Shown: one piece after another, positions 1 to 4,547 of the stretch | Layout of the letters: every line of letters begins with the position of its first letter | Position numbering within the stretch: position 1 is the first letter of the stretch | Origin: Deinococcus sp. | GTDB taxonomy: Bacteria; Deinococcota; Deinococci; Deinococcales; Deinococcaceae | DNA: 6,628 bases | NCBI GenBank assembly: GCA_030524065.1 | Contig: JAUNHF010000072.1 | Coordinates: forward strand, 1,353 to 7,980 | Direction of reading: 5' to 3' | Program-made: the position numbers and the translations under genes | The notes under the pieces: generated by a model | Database searches by the model: none | What the model saw: only the letters and a program-made list of their open reading frames with translations | Told to the model about the DNA's origin: nothing

Positions 1-31
1 TGGAGACAACGGAGCTAAGGATGCGAGTGAC

Positions 32-1045
32 TTGCGGATAAAAGACCAGACAGTGCAGCCCCAGTGGGCGGAGAACGGGCCACCAGAAAATGAGCGGCCA
101 GAAAACCAATCCACACAGGCAGCAAACGAGCTGACAGAGCCTGCCGACCAGACGGTTGACGGCTGGGAGGCTGAAGCGTGGGAAGCTGACGGCCAGGAGG
201 CCGCCGTTCCCCCGCTTGGCGCGGCCAGCGGCGGAGAGCCGCGTCTCTGGCTGCTGCCCACCCCGGTCGGCAACCTGGGTGACATCACTTACCGGGCGGT
301 GGAGGTTCTCCGCAGCGCCGACGCTGTGGCCTGCGAGGATACCCGCCGCACTGGAGCGCTGCTGCAGCATCTGGGCCTGCGGCGCCCACTGGTGCGGCTG
401 GACGCCCATACCATGTACCGGGCGCCTCAGGTGTTGCAGCAGTATCCCCGCCTGGCCTATGTAAGCGACGCCGGCACGCCCGGCATTTCGGACCCTGGCG
501 CCGAGTTGCTGCGCGAGGCGCTGGCGCGTGATATTCCTGCCGAGGTCTTGCCCGGTGCCACCGCCTTTGTGCCGGCGCTGGTGCTGTCGGGGCTGCCCAT
601 CGCCCGCTTCGCCTTTGAGGGGTTTTTGCCCCGTTCGGGCCGGGAGCGCCGCGAACGCCTGCACACCATCGCCACGCGGCCCGAGCCGACGGTGCTGTAC
701 GAAAGCCCCCACCGTCTCCACGCCACGCTGATGGATCTGGCCGGCGCCTGCACGCCGGAGCGTCCCGCCAGTGTGAGCCGCGAACTGAGCAAGCGCTACG
801 AAGAAACCCGGCGCGGCCCGCTGGGCGAGCTGGCCGAGTCTTTTGCCGAAGGTGTGCGCGGTGAGATCGTGGTGGTGGTGGGCGGCCGCACGGAAGCCGA
901 GACGGAGGACAGCGGCCCCGACTGGGAAGCCCTGGCGGCCGAGCTGGCTGCGCAGGGGCTCAGCACCCGCGACCTGCGTGCGGCGCTGATGGAGCGGGGC
1001 CTGAGCAAGAACGAAGCCTACGCACTGGCGCTCAGGCAGCGCTGA
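32..1045 (+). CDS. rsmI: 16S rRNA (cytidine(1402)-2'-O)-methyltransferase RsmI
   Basis: RsmI uses S-adenosylmethionine to methylate the 2'-OH of C1402 in the decoding centre of 16S rRNA; it is cytosolic. The tetrapyrrole-methylase-type core begins near residue 71. It shows [13 protein letters not shown] (74-86), CEDTRRT (101-107), [14 protein letters not shown] (143-156), LPGATA (173-178), FEGFLPR (195-201) and YESPHRL (223-229). The C-terminal 40 residues ([20 protein letters not shown]) match the small helical domain that ends RsmI proteins. The usual protein is about 280-290 residues; this one has roughly 70 extra residues at the front, acidic and rich in Gln, Asn and Trp. The start is uncertain. 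TTG at 32 has only a loose AAGG (17-20) upstream, GTG at 53 is an alternative, and the frame has no stop back to position 2, so the gene may begin outside the window. The family call is secure; the N-terminus is not. pfkA follows 74 bp downstream. Confidence 0.93.
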   Translation: MRIKDQTVQPQWAENGPPENERPENQSTQAANELTEPADQTVDGWEAEAWEADGQEAAVPPLGAASGGEPRLWLLPTPVGNLGDITYRAVEVLRSADAVACEDTRRTGALLQHLGLRRPLVRLDAHTMYRAPQVLQQYPRLAYVSDAGTPGISDPGAELLREALARDIPAEVLPGATAFVPALVLSGLPIARFAFEGFLPRSGRERRERLHTIATRPEPTVLYESPHRLHATLMDLAGACTPERPASVSRELSKRYEETRRGPLGELAESFAEGVRGEIVVVVGGRTEAETEDSGPDWEALAAELAAQGLSTRDLRAALMERGLSKNEAYALALRQR

Positions 1046-1076
1046 GGGCGGGCTTCTCTCGTAGCTCCCGTCAGCG
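1040..1076 (+). terminator. Imperfect hairpin over the rsmI stop codon
   Basis: CGCTGA (1040-1045) pairs with TCAGCG (1071-1076), and CGGG (1049-1052) pairs with CCCG (1067-1070), with GGG (1046-1048) bulged on one side. The stop codon (1043-1045) lies in the left arm. No U-run follows directly, only TTCCCCGTTTT, so this is a weak terminator or a 3'-end structure. It precedes the proposed pfkA promoter. Confidence 0.35.
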
Positions 1077-1083
1077 TTCCCCG

Positions 1084-1112
1084 TTTTGCGGGTGTCCCTA
1101 TTCCCGTAAGCT
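1084..1112 (+). promoter_or_regulatory. Candidate leaderless promoter of pfkA
   Basis: TAAGCT (1107-1112) fits the TANNNT -10 pattern and ends exactly 7 nt before the ATG at 1120, so transcription would start at or next to the start codon. The -35 side is poor: TTTTGC (1084-1089) at 17 bp spacing or TTGCGG (1086-1091) at 15 bp. No good Shine-Dalgarno sequence is present. Leaderless mRNAs with this arrangement are common in Deinococcus; here it is inferred from position alone. Confidence 0.5.
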
Positions 1113-1119
1113 GTCAGGC

Positions 1120-2160
1120 ATGACGAAGCCAGAACAGACGTCCGACCAGACGCCCGAGAGTGTTCAGAGCCATCAAGTAGAGAACCGCGCTGGCCTGCAC
1201 CGTATCGGCGTGCTGACCAGCGGGGGAGATGCGCCCGGTATGAATGCCGCTGTGCGCGCAGTGGTGCGGACCGCTTCTTTTTATGGGGTAGAGGTGGTCG
1301 GTATTCGCCGTGGCTTTAACGGCCTGCATGACGGCGATATGGACCTACTGGGCCCACGGGACGTGGCAAACATCATCCAGCGGGGCGGCACCAAACTGCT
1401 GACCGCCCGCAGCAAGGCGTGGCTCACCCCAGAGGGCCGGGCGCAGGGCGCCGCCCATCTGCGCCACTGGGATGTGGACGGCCTGGTGGTGATCGGCGGC
1501 GACGGTTCCTTTCACGGGGCCCACCTGCTGGCCCAGGAGCACGGCGTCCGCGTGATGGGCGTGCCGGGCACCATCGACAACGATCTGTACGGAACCGATT
1601 ACACCATCGGATACCACACAGCGGTCGAAACGGCGCTGGACGCAGTAGACAAACTGCGTGACACCGGGGCCAGCCACGAGCGCATCTTCGTGATTGAGGT
1701 GATGGGCCGTCATGCCGGTCACATCGCCGTAGAAGTGGCCCTGGCCGGCGGCGCCGAAGAGGTGCTGGTGCCGGAGCGGCCCAAGCCTGCTTCCGAGGTG
1801 GCCGAGATGGTGCGCCAGAGCCAGGAGCGCGGCAAGTCCAGCTCTATCGTGATTGTGGCTGAAGGGTTTCCAGGCGGCGCCGAGAGCGTGGCCCGCGCTA
1901 TTACCGAAAGCACCGGCGAGGAGACCCGCGTGACCATCCTGGGCCACATTCAGCGTGGTGGCACCCCAGTTGCGCATGACCGGGTGCTGGCCTCGGTGCT
2001 GGGGCAGGCGGCGACCGAGGCCCTGCTGATGGGCCGCAGCGGGGAGATGGTGGGCGAAGTGGCCCACCAGCTGAACTACGTTCCCTTCGAGGAAACCTGG
2101 AGCAAACGCAAGGACGTATCCTCGGTCAAGTACCGCAGTGCCCGCCTGCTCAGCTGCTGA
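1120..2160 (+). CDS. pfkA: ATP-dependent 6-phosphofructokinase PfkA
   Basis: PfkA phosphorylates fructose 6-phosphate to fructose 1,6-bisphosphate, the committed step of glycolysis, in the cytosol, usually as a homotetramer. The group A signatures are in order: [17 protein letters not shown] (34-50), GGTKLLTAR (89-97), VVIGGDGS (123-130), PGTIDND (149-155) with the expected catalytic Asp153, VMGRHAG (194-200), and [12 protein letters not shown] (270-281). GGDG together with PGTIDND, instead of GGDD and PKTIDND, points to ATP rather than pyrophosphate as donor. The protein has 346 residues against about 320 for the family. The excess is a 25-28-residue polar, Gln/Glu-rich N-terminus before [13 protein letters not shown] 1120 is kept because a TANNNT box sits 7 nt upstream and no other start lies before the core. 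Arginines matching E. coli effector-site R21 and R25 appear as R46 and R50, so allosteric control is plausible. Confidence 0.96.
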   Translation: MTKPEQTSDQTPESVQSHQVENRAGLHRIGVLTSGGDAPGMNAAVRAVVRTASFYGVEVVGIRRGFNGLHDGDMDLLGPRDVANIIQRGGTKLLTARSKAWLTPEGRAQGAAHLRHWDVDGLVVIGGDGSFHGAHLLAQEHGVRVMGVPGTIDNDLYGTDYTIGYHTAVETALDAVDKLRDTGASHERIFVIEVMGRHAGHIAVEVALAGGAEEVLVPERPKPASEVAEMVRQSQERGKSSSIVIVAEGFPGGAESVARAITESTGEETRVTILGHIQRGGTPVAHDRVLASVLGQAATEALLMGRSGEMVGEVAHQLNYVPFEETWSKRKDVSSVKYRSARLLSC

Positions 2161-2182
2161 AGCGGGCGTCAGCTGAGCAGGC
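2144..2182. repeat. 13-bp perfect inverted repeat around the pfkA stop codon
   Basis: GCCTGCTCAGCTG (2144-2156) is exactly reverse-complementary to CAGCTGAGCAGGC (2170-2182), with a 13-nt loop that contains the TGA stop (2158-2160). No T-run follows on either strand, so it is not a standard intrinsic terminator. It lies just before a second hairpin and could block read-through or protect mRNA ends. Confidence 0.8.
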
Positions 2183-2190
2183 TATGTAGA

Positions 2191-2228
2191 ACCGGGCCCC
2201 TCGCTGCAGTGGCGCAGGCCCGGTCTTT
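2191..2228 (+). terminator. Intrinsic-terminator-like hairpin after pfkA
   Basis: ACCGGGCC (2191-2198) pairs perfectly with GGCCCGGT (2217-2224). A small inner stem, CGCT with GGCG, is possible inside the loop. CTTT follows, a short U-tract. It lies between convergent genes, 31 nt after the pfkA stop. The minus-strand reading gives only TCTACAT after the stem, so it mainly serves pfkA. Confidence 0.6.
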
Positions 2229-2255
2229 CAGCTTGGTTGGCTGTATGCGGTGACT

Positions 2256-2864
2256 TTAGTGGCCCTGGCCGTCCTGTTCCTGGCTATTCTGGGAGCTGTT
2301 TTTGCCGCTCTGCTCACGCTCCTTGGCGCGGCGGCGCAGTTCTTCTGCCAGGTCGCTGAAGTCCTGGCTGCTGGGCAGCACTCGGCGGCTTTGCTGCTTG
2401 GCTTCCTGCACCACCTGCACCTGCTCCGCCTTCTGGAACGGCAGGCCCTGCACTTTGCGCTCAAAGTAGGTCTGCGCCATGCGGCCCAGGGCAAAGGTCC
2501 AGCCGTACACCAGCGGCGCTGTGACCACACCGCCCACCACCGGGAGGGCAATCTTGGCGACACCGCGCATAAACTGCCGGGCGGCCATGCCGTAGGCCAC
2601 GGTCACCCCCAGCTCACGGGCAATCTCGGCGGAGCGCTCAGGCGTGATGTCAAACCCGTAGATTTTGCCGATGTGCAGCACCATTTTGGCCTGCAGGGGT
2701 GTAAGGATCAGCATATCTGCAAACGGCAGCGGCTCAATGGAGACGGCACCCGACAGCAGCGCGGCGCTCTTGATAACTTCCTCGGCGTTCTGCTCCCGGC
2801 TCAGCTCGGGGTCTACGTCGAAGTTGAAGTTATCCATAATCTGGCTGACAATTGGCGGCAACAT
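2256..2864 (-). CDS. DUF697 (YcjF-type) family protein, probably membrane-associated
   Basis: The function is unknown. Residues 28-73 match the DUF697 pattern: a helical Ala-rich segment, then [20 protein letters not shown] (47-66) and [10 protein letters not shown] (67-76). This domain occurs alone or attached to small GTPases and in YcjF-like inner-membrane proteins. Two hydrophobic stretches (about 33-56 and 101-127, the latter including [14 protein letters not shown]) could insert in or lie on the membrane; no signal peptide is evident. The tail from about residue 143 is hydrophilic, rich in Gln, Arg and Glu, and ends in a disordered-looking [12 protein letters not shown]. No GTPase motif is present in the protein or next to it. 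ATG 2864 is chosen because TAAAAT lies 7 nt upstream, suggesting a leaderless message; ATG 2837 (residue 10) is an alternative. It is convergent with pfkA and codirectional with the upstream PfkB-family gene, but tandem terminators in the 456-bp gap argue against one operon. Confidence 0.8.
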   Translation of the reverse strand: MLPPIVSQIMDNFNFDVDPELSREQNAEEVIKSAALLSGAVSIEPLPFADMLILTPLQAKMVLHIGKIYGFDITPERSAEIARELGVTVAYGMAARQFMRGVAKIALPVVGGVVTAPLVYGWTFALGRMAQTYFERKVQGLPFQKAEQVQVVQEAKQQSRRVLPSSQDFSDLAEELRRRAKEREQSGKNSSQNSQEQDGQGH

Positions 2865-2871
2865 AGCCCAG

Positions 2872-2877
2872 ATTTTA
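2872..2877 (-). promoter_or_regulatory. Candidate leaderless -10 box of the DUF697 gene
   Basis: On the minus strand TAAAAT, one mismatch from TATAAT, ends 7 nt before the ATG at 2864. This is the same spacing as TAAGCT before pfkA. No TTGACA-like -35 is seen at 17-18 bp. The region between box and start (CTGGGCT) has no real Shine-Dalgarno sequence, so leaderless translation is the simplest reading. Confidence 0.55.
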
Positions 2878-2913
2878 ACCTGCCTCCGCAGGGGCGGACC
2901 GCAGGAGCAGGTT
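2877..2913. repeat. 7-bp inverted repeat overlapping the DUF697 promoter
   Basis: AACCTGC (2877-2883) and GCAGGTT (2907-2913) are perfect reverse complements with centres 30 bp apart, about three helical turns. One arm touches the -10 box and the two arms bracket the -35 area. An additional TCC/GGA pair can extend a hairpin with one bulge. This could be a repressor site or just a GC-rich hairpin; no family is identifiable. Confidence 0.4.
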
Positions 2914-2960
2914 GAACATTCCTTGTGTTCGCTGGTGGGCGCCGGATTTGGTCAGGACGG

Positions 2961-2982
2961 AAAAAACCCAAAAACCTCTGGG
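2961..2982 (-). terminator. Second minus-strand intrinsic terminator
   Basis: On the minus strand CCCAGA and TTTGGG (2982-2967) can pair through six positions, including one G-U, around a GGTT loop, followed by six T (2966-2961). The stem is weak, but its place directly after a strong terminator suggests a tandem pair that insulates the DUF697 promoter. Confidence 0.5.
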
Positions 2983-2993
2983 ACCCTCAAGAC

Positions 2994-3038
2994 AAAAAAA
3001 CAAGGCCGCGCTCAGGGGGGGGAAGGTGCGCGGCCTTG
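2994..3038 (-). terminator. Strong minus-strand intrinsic terminator
   Basis: CAAGGCCGCG (3001-3010) pairs perfectly with CGCGGCCTTG (3029-3038). Read on the minus strand, the stem is followed by seven T (3000-2994), the classic intrinsic arrangement. The 18-nt loop contains a run of eight C on that strand. It lies 283 nt past the PfkB-family stop codon, so it ends either a long 3' UTR or a separate small transcript that begins inside the gap. Confidence 0.88.
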
Positions 3039-3079
3039 GAGGTAAGAATGAGGGTGGCTTCACCGCTCGTACTCAACAT

Positions 3080-3108
3080 AGAGTAAAAGTATGACACCCT
3101 TATGACAG
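3080..3108 (-). promoter_or_regulatory. Candidate promoter of a short minus-strand transcript
   Basis: On the minus strand CTGTCA (3108-3103), four of six to TTGACA, is 17 bp from TACTCT (3085-3080), a TANNNT box. Initiation near 3073 would give an RNA of about 80 nt ending at the strong terminator at 3038-2994. Both hexamers are only moderate matches. The TATGACA direct repeat overlaps this promoter. Confidence 0.3.
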
Positions 3109-3114
3109 AAGTCA
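3090..3114. promoter_or_regulatory. TATGACA tandem half-sites, 11 bp apart
   Basis: TATGACA occurs at 3090-3096 and 3101-3107, start-to-start 11 bp, close to one helical turn. The second copy also forms TGAC-N4-GTCA (3103-3114), giving three TGAC-type half-sites in 25 bp. This arrangement is typical of protein-binding sites, but the regulator is unknown. It is not a full Deinococcus radiation/desiccation response palindrome. Confidence 0.4.
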
Positions 3115-3242
3115 CGTTCCAGGATCTTCCAAGATAAAATTGCCATATAGGCAAGTTTTTGTCCAACATAGATAGACATGTGCGCGCCAAGCGACGCTCT
3201 AAGTTGCTGCGGTGCCTCGCCTGCTGAAGCGCTGACTTCTGT
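3105..3242. other. Possible structured RNA region closed by a 10-bp long-range repeat
   Basis: ACAGAAGTCA (3105-3114) is exactly complementary to TGACTTCTGT (3233-3242), which could close a 138-nt fold. Inside lie the 3140-3154 dyad and a composite stem: GCGCC (3184-3188) with GGTGC (3211-3215), then AGCGAC (3190-3195) with GTTGCT (3203-3208), each with one G-U on the plus strand, around a 7-nt loop. The sequence matches no RNA family I recognise. Confidence 0.3.
3140..3154. repeat. TTGCC-ATATA-GGCAA inverted repeat with flanking A and T runs
   Basis: Five-bp perfect arms enclose ATATA. AAAA precedes the left arm and, after one extra G, TTTTT follows the right arm, so the dyad extends imperfectly to about 24 bp. 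It could be an operator or a very small bidirectional terminator; the stem is short for the latter. Confidence 0.4.
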
Positions 3243-3254
3243 GCCATAGGCCCA

Positions 3255-3288
3255 GGGCCGTGGGAATAGCCTCCTCTCCCCACGGCCC
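3255..3288. repeat. 10-bp perfect hairpin downstream of the PfkB-family gene
   Basis: GGGCCGTGGG (3255-3264) pairs with CCCACGGCCC (3279-3288) around a 14-nt loop. It lies 33 nt beyond the kinase stop codon on the minus strand. Neither strand has a T-run after it, so it may be a 3' UTR stabiliser or an incomplete terminator. Confidence 0.6.
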
Positions 3289-3302
3289 CTTGCAGATCAC
3301 TT

Positions 3303-3340
3303 CTGAAACCAACTGTGAAATTAACTGGCGGGTTGGTCAG
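3303..3340 (-). repeat. Hairpin around the PfkB-family stop codon
   Basis: On the plus strand CTGA (3303-3306) plus CCAAC (3309-3313) pair with GTTGG (3332-3336) plus TCAG (3337-3340), leaving a 2-nt bulge. The 18-nt loop holds the stop codon (3323-3321). No U-run follows on the minus strand. Confidence 0.5.
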
Positions 3341-4265
3341 CGTAAGACGCCAGGTCTTCAAGGGTAATCTGACGCACCTGCGCGCCCAGCCGGGTGGCGG
3401 CCAGGCCCCCAGCGGCATTCGCCATCCGGGCGGCGGCCTTCAGCGGCTGACCGCTCATCACGGCGTGGGCGAAGACGGCGGTGAAGGTGTCACCCGCGCC
3501 GGTGCTGTCCAGGGCTTCTTCGTCCTGTGGCAGCACGGCGTCAACCAGCTCGGTTTCGCGGGGTGTCCAGACAATGCAGCCCATCGCCCCGACCTTGACG
3601 GCCACATGCTCCATGCCCTCATCTGCCAGGGTCGCCAGCGCCGAGCTGATCGAAGAGGTGCCGGTCAGCGCCAGAATCTCGTGCTGATTCAGGCTGAGAT
3701 AATCGGCCTGGATCACGTCGTCAATCAGGCCCTGGCCGGCCTTGTTCACGGCGCCGGTGCCCAGGTCAATAAACAGGGGCACTGGCTTCTTGGCTTTTTT
3801 GGCGTACTCGGCGGCCTTGAGGGCGTATTCGCGCTGCTCGCCTTCGACCAGGCTATAGGCACTGATGATCAGGGCGTCAGCACTCTCAATGTCCTTTTTC
3901 TTGAGTTTGGCGGCGCTCAGGCAGCGGTTGGCCCCACCGGAACTGATCATGGTGCGCTGGCCGTCTGCTGTCTGCATCACCGTGATGGTGCTGGTGGCTT
4001 CTTCGGCGGCGGTCTGAACCGCACTTTCCAGCACGCCGCTGGCCCGCACCTGGCTCAGGGCGTACTCGGCAAAAGGATCGTTGCCCACGCTGGTCGCCAG
4101 GGTGACGCTGTGGCCCAGCCGCGCCAGGGTCACGGCAATGGTGCCGCCTGATCCGCCGGGCTGCATGACCGCCCGCAGCGGATGAACTTCCTCGCCCGGC
4201 TTTGGCAGCTGGTCCAGATGGTAGATATGGTCAACGTTCACGTCGCCGATCACAAAAAATTTCAC
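3321..4265 (-). CDS. PfkB-family (ribokinase-like) carbohydrate or nucleoside kinase
   Basis: This is an ATP-dependent kinase of the ribokinase superfamily acting on the hydroxymethyl group of a sugar, sugar phosphate or nucleoside. N-terminal IGDVNVDHIY (6-15) is the substrate-side strand. GGSGGTIAVTLARLG (37-51) is signature 1, with GGT where GAN is common. LNQHE (192-196) carries the N-x-x-E magnesium motif. VKVGAMGC (223-230) is the G-x-x-G anion strand. DSTGAGDTFTAVF (253-265) is signature 2 with catalytic base Asp259. The length of 314 residues is normal and all catalytic motifs are intact. Substrate cannot be read from sequence; ribokinase, fructokinase and KDG-kinase types are all possible, and 6-phosphofructokinase 2 is not favoured by anything visible. 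The start is GTG, supported by GGAGG six nt upstream. It is divergent from the helicase gene and has no transporter or sugar-pathway neighbour to suggest a substrate. Confidence 0.92.
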   Translation of the reverse strand: MKFFVIGDVNVDHIYHLDQLPKPGEEVHPLRAVMQPGGSGGTIAVTLARLGHSVTLATSVGNDPFAEYALSQVRASGVLESAVQTAAEEATSTITVMQTADGQRTMISSGGANRCLSAAKLKKKDIESADALIISAYSLVEGEQREYALKAAEYAKKAKKPVPLFIDLGTGAVNKAGQGLIDDVIQADYLSLNQHEILALTGTSSISSALATLADEGMEHVAVKVGAMGCIVWTPRETELVDAVLPQDEEALDSTGAGDTFTAVFAHAVMSGQPLKAAARMANAAGGLAATRLGAQVRQITLEDLASYADQPAS

Positions 4266-4271
4266 GCAAAA

Positions 4272-4276
4272 CCTCC
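4272..4276 (-). promoter_or_regulatory. Ribosome binding site fixing the GTG start of the PfkB-family gene
   Basis: On the minus strand GGAGG is followed by the six bases TTTTGC and then GTG AAA TTT. This near-ideal spacing selects GTG at 4265; the next in-frame ATG would remove the first 33 residues, including the conserved N-terminal strand. Confidence 0.85.
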
Positions 4277-4332
4277 AGGTCCGGCTCCCCCTCCCATCAG
4301 CGAAAGCTGCGCGGCGTGGCGCAGAAATCGTG

Positions 4333-4348
4333 GCACAGCACTGTGTGC
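4333..4348. promoter_or_regulatory. Candidate operator: GCACA-N6-TGTGC dyad
   Basis: GCACA (4333-4337) and TGTGC (4344-4348) are inverted with a 6-bp spacer; a shifted register, CACAG-CA-CTGTG (4334-4345), is also perfect. The site lies about 70 bp upstream of the kinase start, within reach of its promoter. A sugar-responsive repressor is possible but not identifiable. Confidence 0.35.
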
Positions 4349-4356
4349 ATAGAGTT

Positions 4357-4380
4357 CTGACCCTGCCAGGCAGGTTTCAG
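4357..4380. promoter_or_regulatory. Candidate operator: CCTGCC-A-GGCAGG palindrome
   Basis: CCTGCC (4362-4367) and GGCAGG (4369-4374) form a perfect 13-bp palindrome around a central A. CTGA (4357-4360) and TCAG (4377-4380) add outer arms with slight asymmetry. It lies about 100 bp upstream of the kinase start. A palindrome this tight cannot form a normal RNA hairpin loop with all pairs, so a protein site is more likely. Confidence 0.4.
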
Positions 4381-4447
4381 CTAAAGGGCGCCGGGAAAAC
4401 GCACAGTCAATCTAGCACGGGCTTTTCGCCGGACCGAGGAGGCCATG

Positions 4448-4481
4448 TCCAGGGCCAGAGGGCCTGCCAAAGGGCCCTGGA
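4448..4481. repeat. 9-bp perfect inverted repeat between the divergent genes
   Basis: TCCAGGGCC (4448-4456) pairs with GGCCCTGGA (4473-4481) around a 16-nt spacer. No T-run follows on either strand. It lies upstream of the proposed helicase promoter and could be a regulatory dyad or a structural boundary. Confidence 0.5.
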
Positions 4482-4532
4482 GTGGCGCGGAGTTGGCTGC
4501 GCCTGCGCGGGCTAGCTACCGTCTGAGAAACG

Positions 4533-4541
4533 TGTTACACT
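4533..4541 (+). promoter_or_regulatory. Candidate extended -10 promoter of the helicase gene
   Basis: TGTTACACT contains a TGN extension followed by TACACT (4536-4541), four of six to TATAAT. No good -35 is at 17 bp (TAGCTA). An alternative is TTGGCT (4493-4498) with TACCGT (4517-4522) at 18 bp. Initiation near 4548 would leave an untranslated leader of about 177 nt. Confidence 0.4.
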
Positions 4542-4547
4542 ACCTCC

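Larger units (their letters stand above)
3074..3172. repeat. CAACATAGA direct repeat, 90 bp apart
   Basis: CAACATAGA occurs at 3074-3082 and 3164-3172, bracketing the AT-rich patch. On the minus strand each copy reads TCTATGTTG. The copies may be paired binding sites or chance; at nine bases the evidence is modest. Confidence 0.4.
2865..3320. other. Gene-poor intergenic region between two minus-strand genes
   Basis: These 456 bp contain no protein-coding frame I can support. From right to left on the minus strand they hold a hairpin just past the kinase stop codon, a GC hairpin (3255-3288), an AT-rich patch (about 3070-3180) with direct and inverted repeats, two intrinsic terminators (3038-2994 and 2982-2961), and the DUF697 promoter. 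I see no tRNA cloverleaf or T-loop motif. Confidence 0.7.

Noticed and set aside
21..41. ATG at 21 preceded by GGAG, near the rsmI start
   Set aside because: Its frame stops after six codons (TAA 39-41) and is not the rsmI frame.
1345..2067. 240-residue minus-strand frame opposite pfkA
   Set aside because: It is a shadow frame with low-complexity composition and no recognised motif, while pfkA on the other strand is complete.
2250..2915. 221-residue plus-strand frame opposite the DUF697 gene
   Set aside because: Its His/Gln/Leu-rich composition is typical of antisense frames here, and the minus-strand reading shows a conserved domain.
3015..3022. Run of eight G as a phase-variation tract
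   Set aside because: It lies in the loop of a terminator outside any gene, so length changes would not switch a reading frame.
3100..3116. Possible radiation/desiccation response motif (DdrO site)
   Set aside because: TTATGACA resembles one half of the recalled 17-bp palindrome, but the right half (GAAGTCACG) does not match the expected TGACATAA-like arm.
3315..4151. 278-residue plus-strand frame opposite the PfkB-family gene
   Set aside because: It is an antisense shadow; the minus-strand kinase has a strong ribosome binding site and intact signatures.
4330..4515. 61-residue plus-strand frame in the divergent region
   Set aside because: It has no plausible ribosome binding site or domain, and it overlaps palindromes and a hairpin better explained as regulatory.
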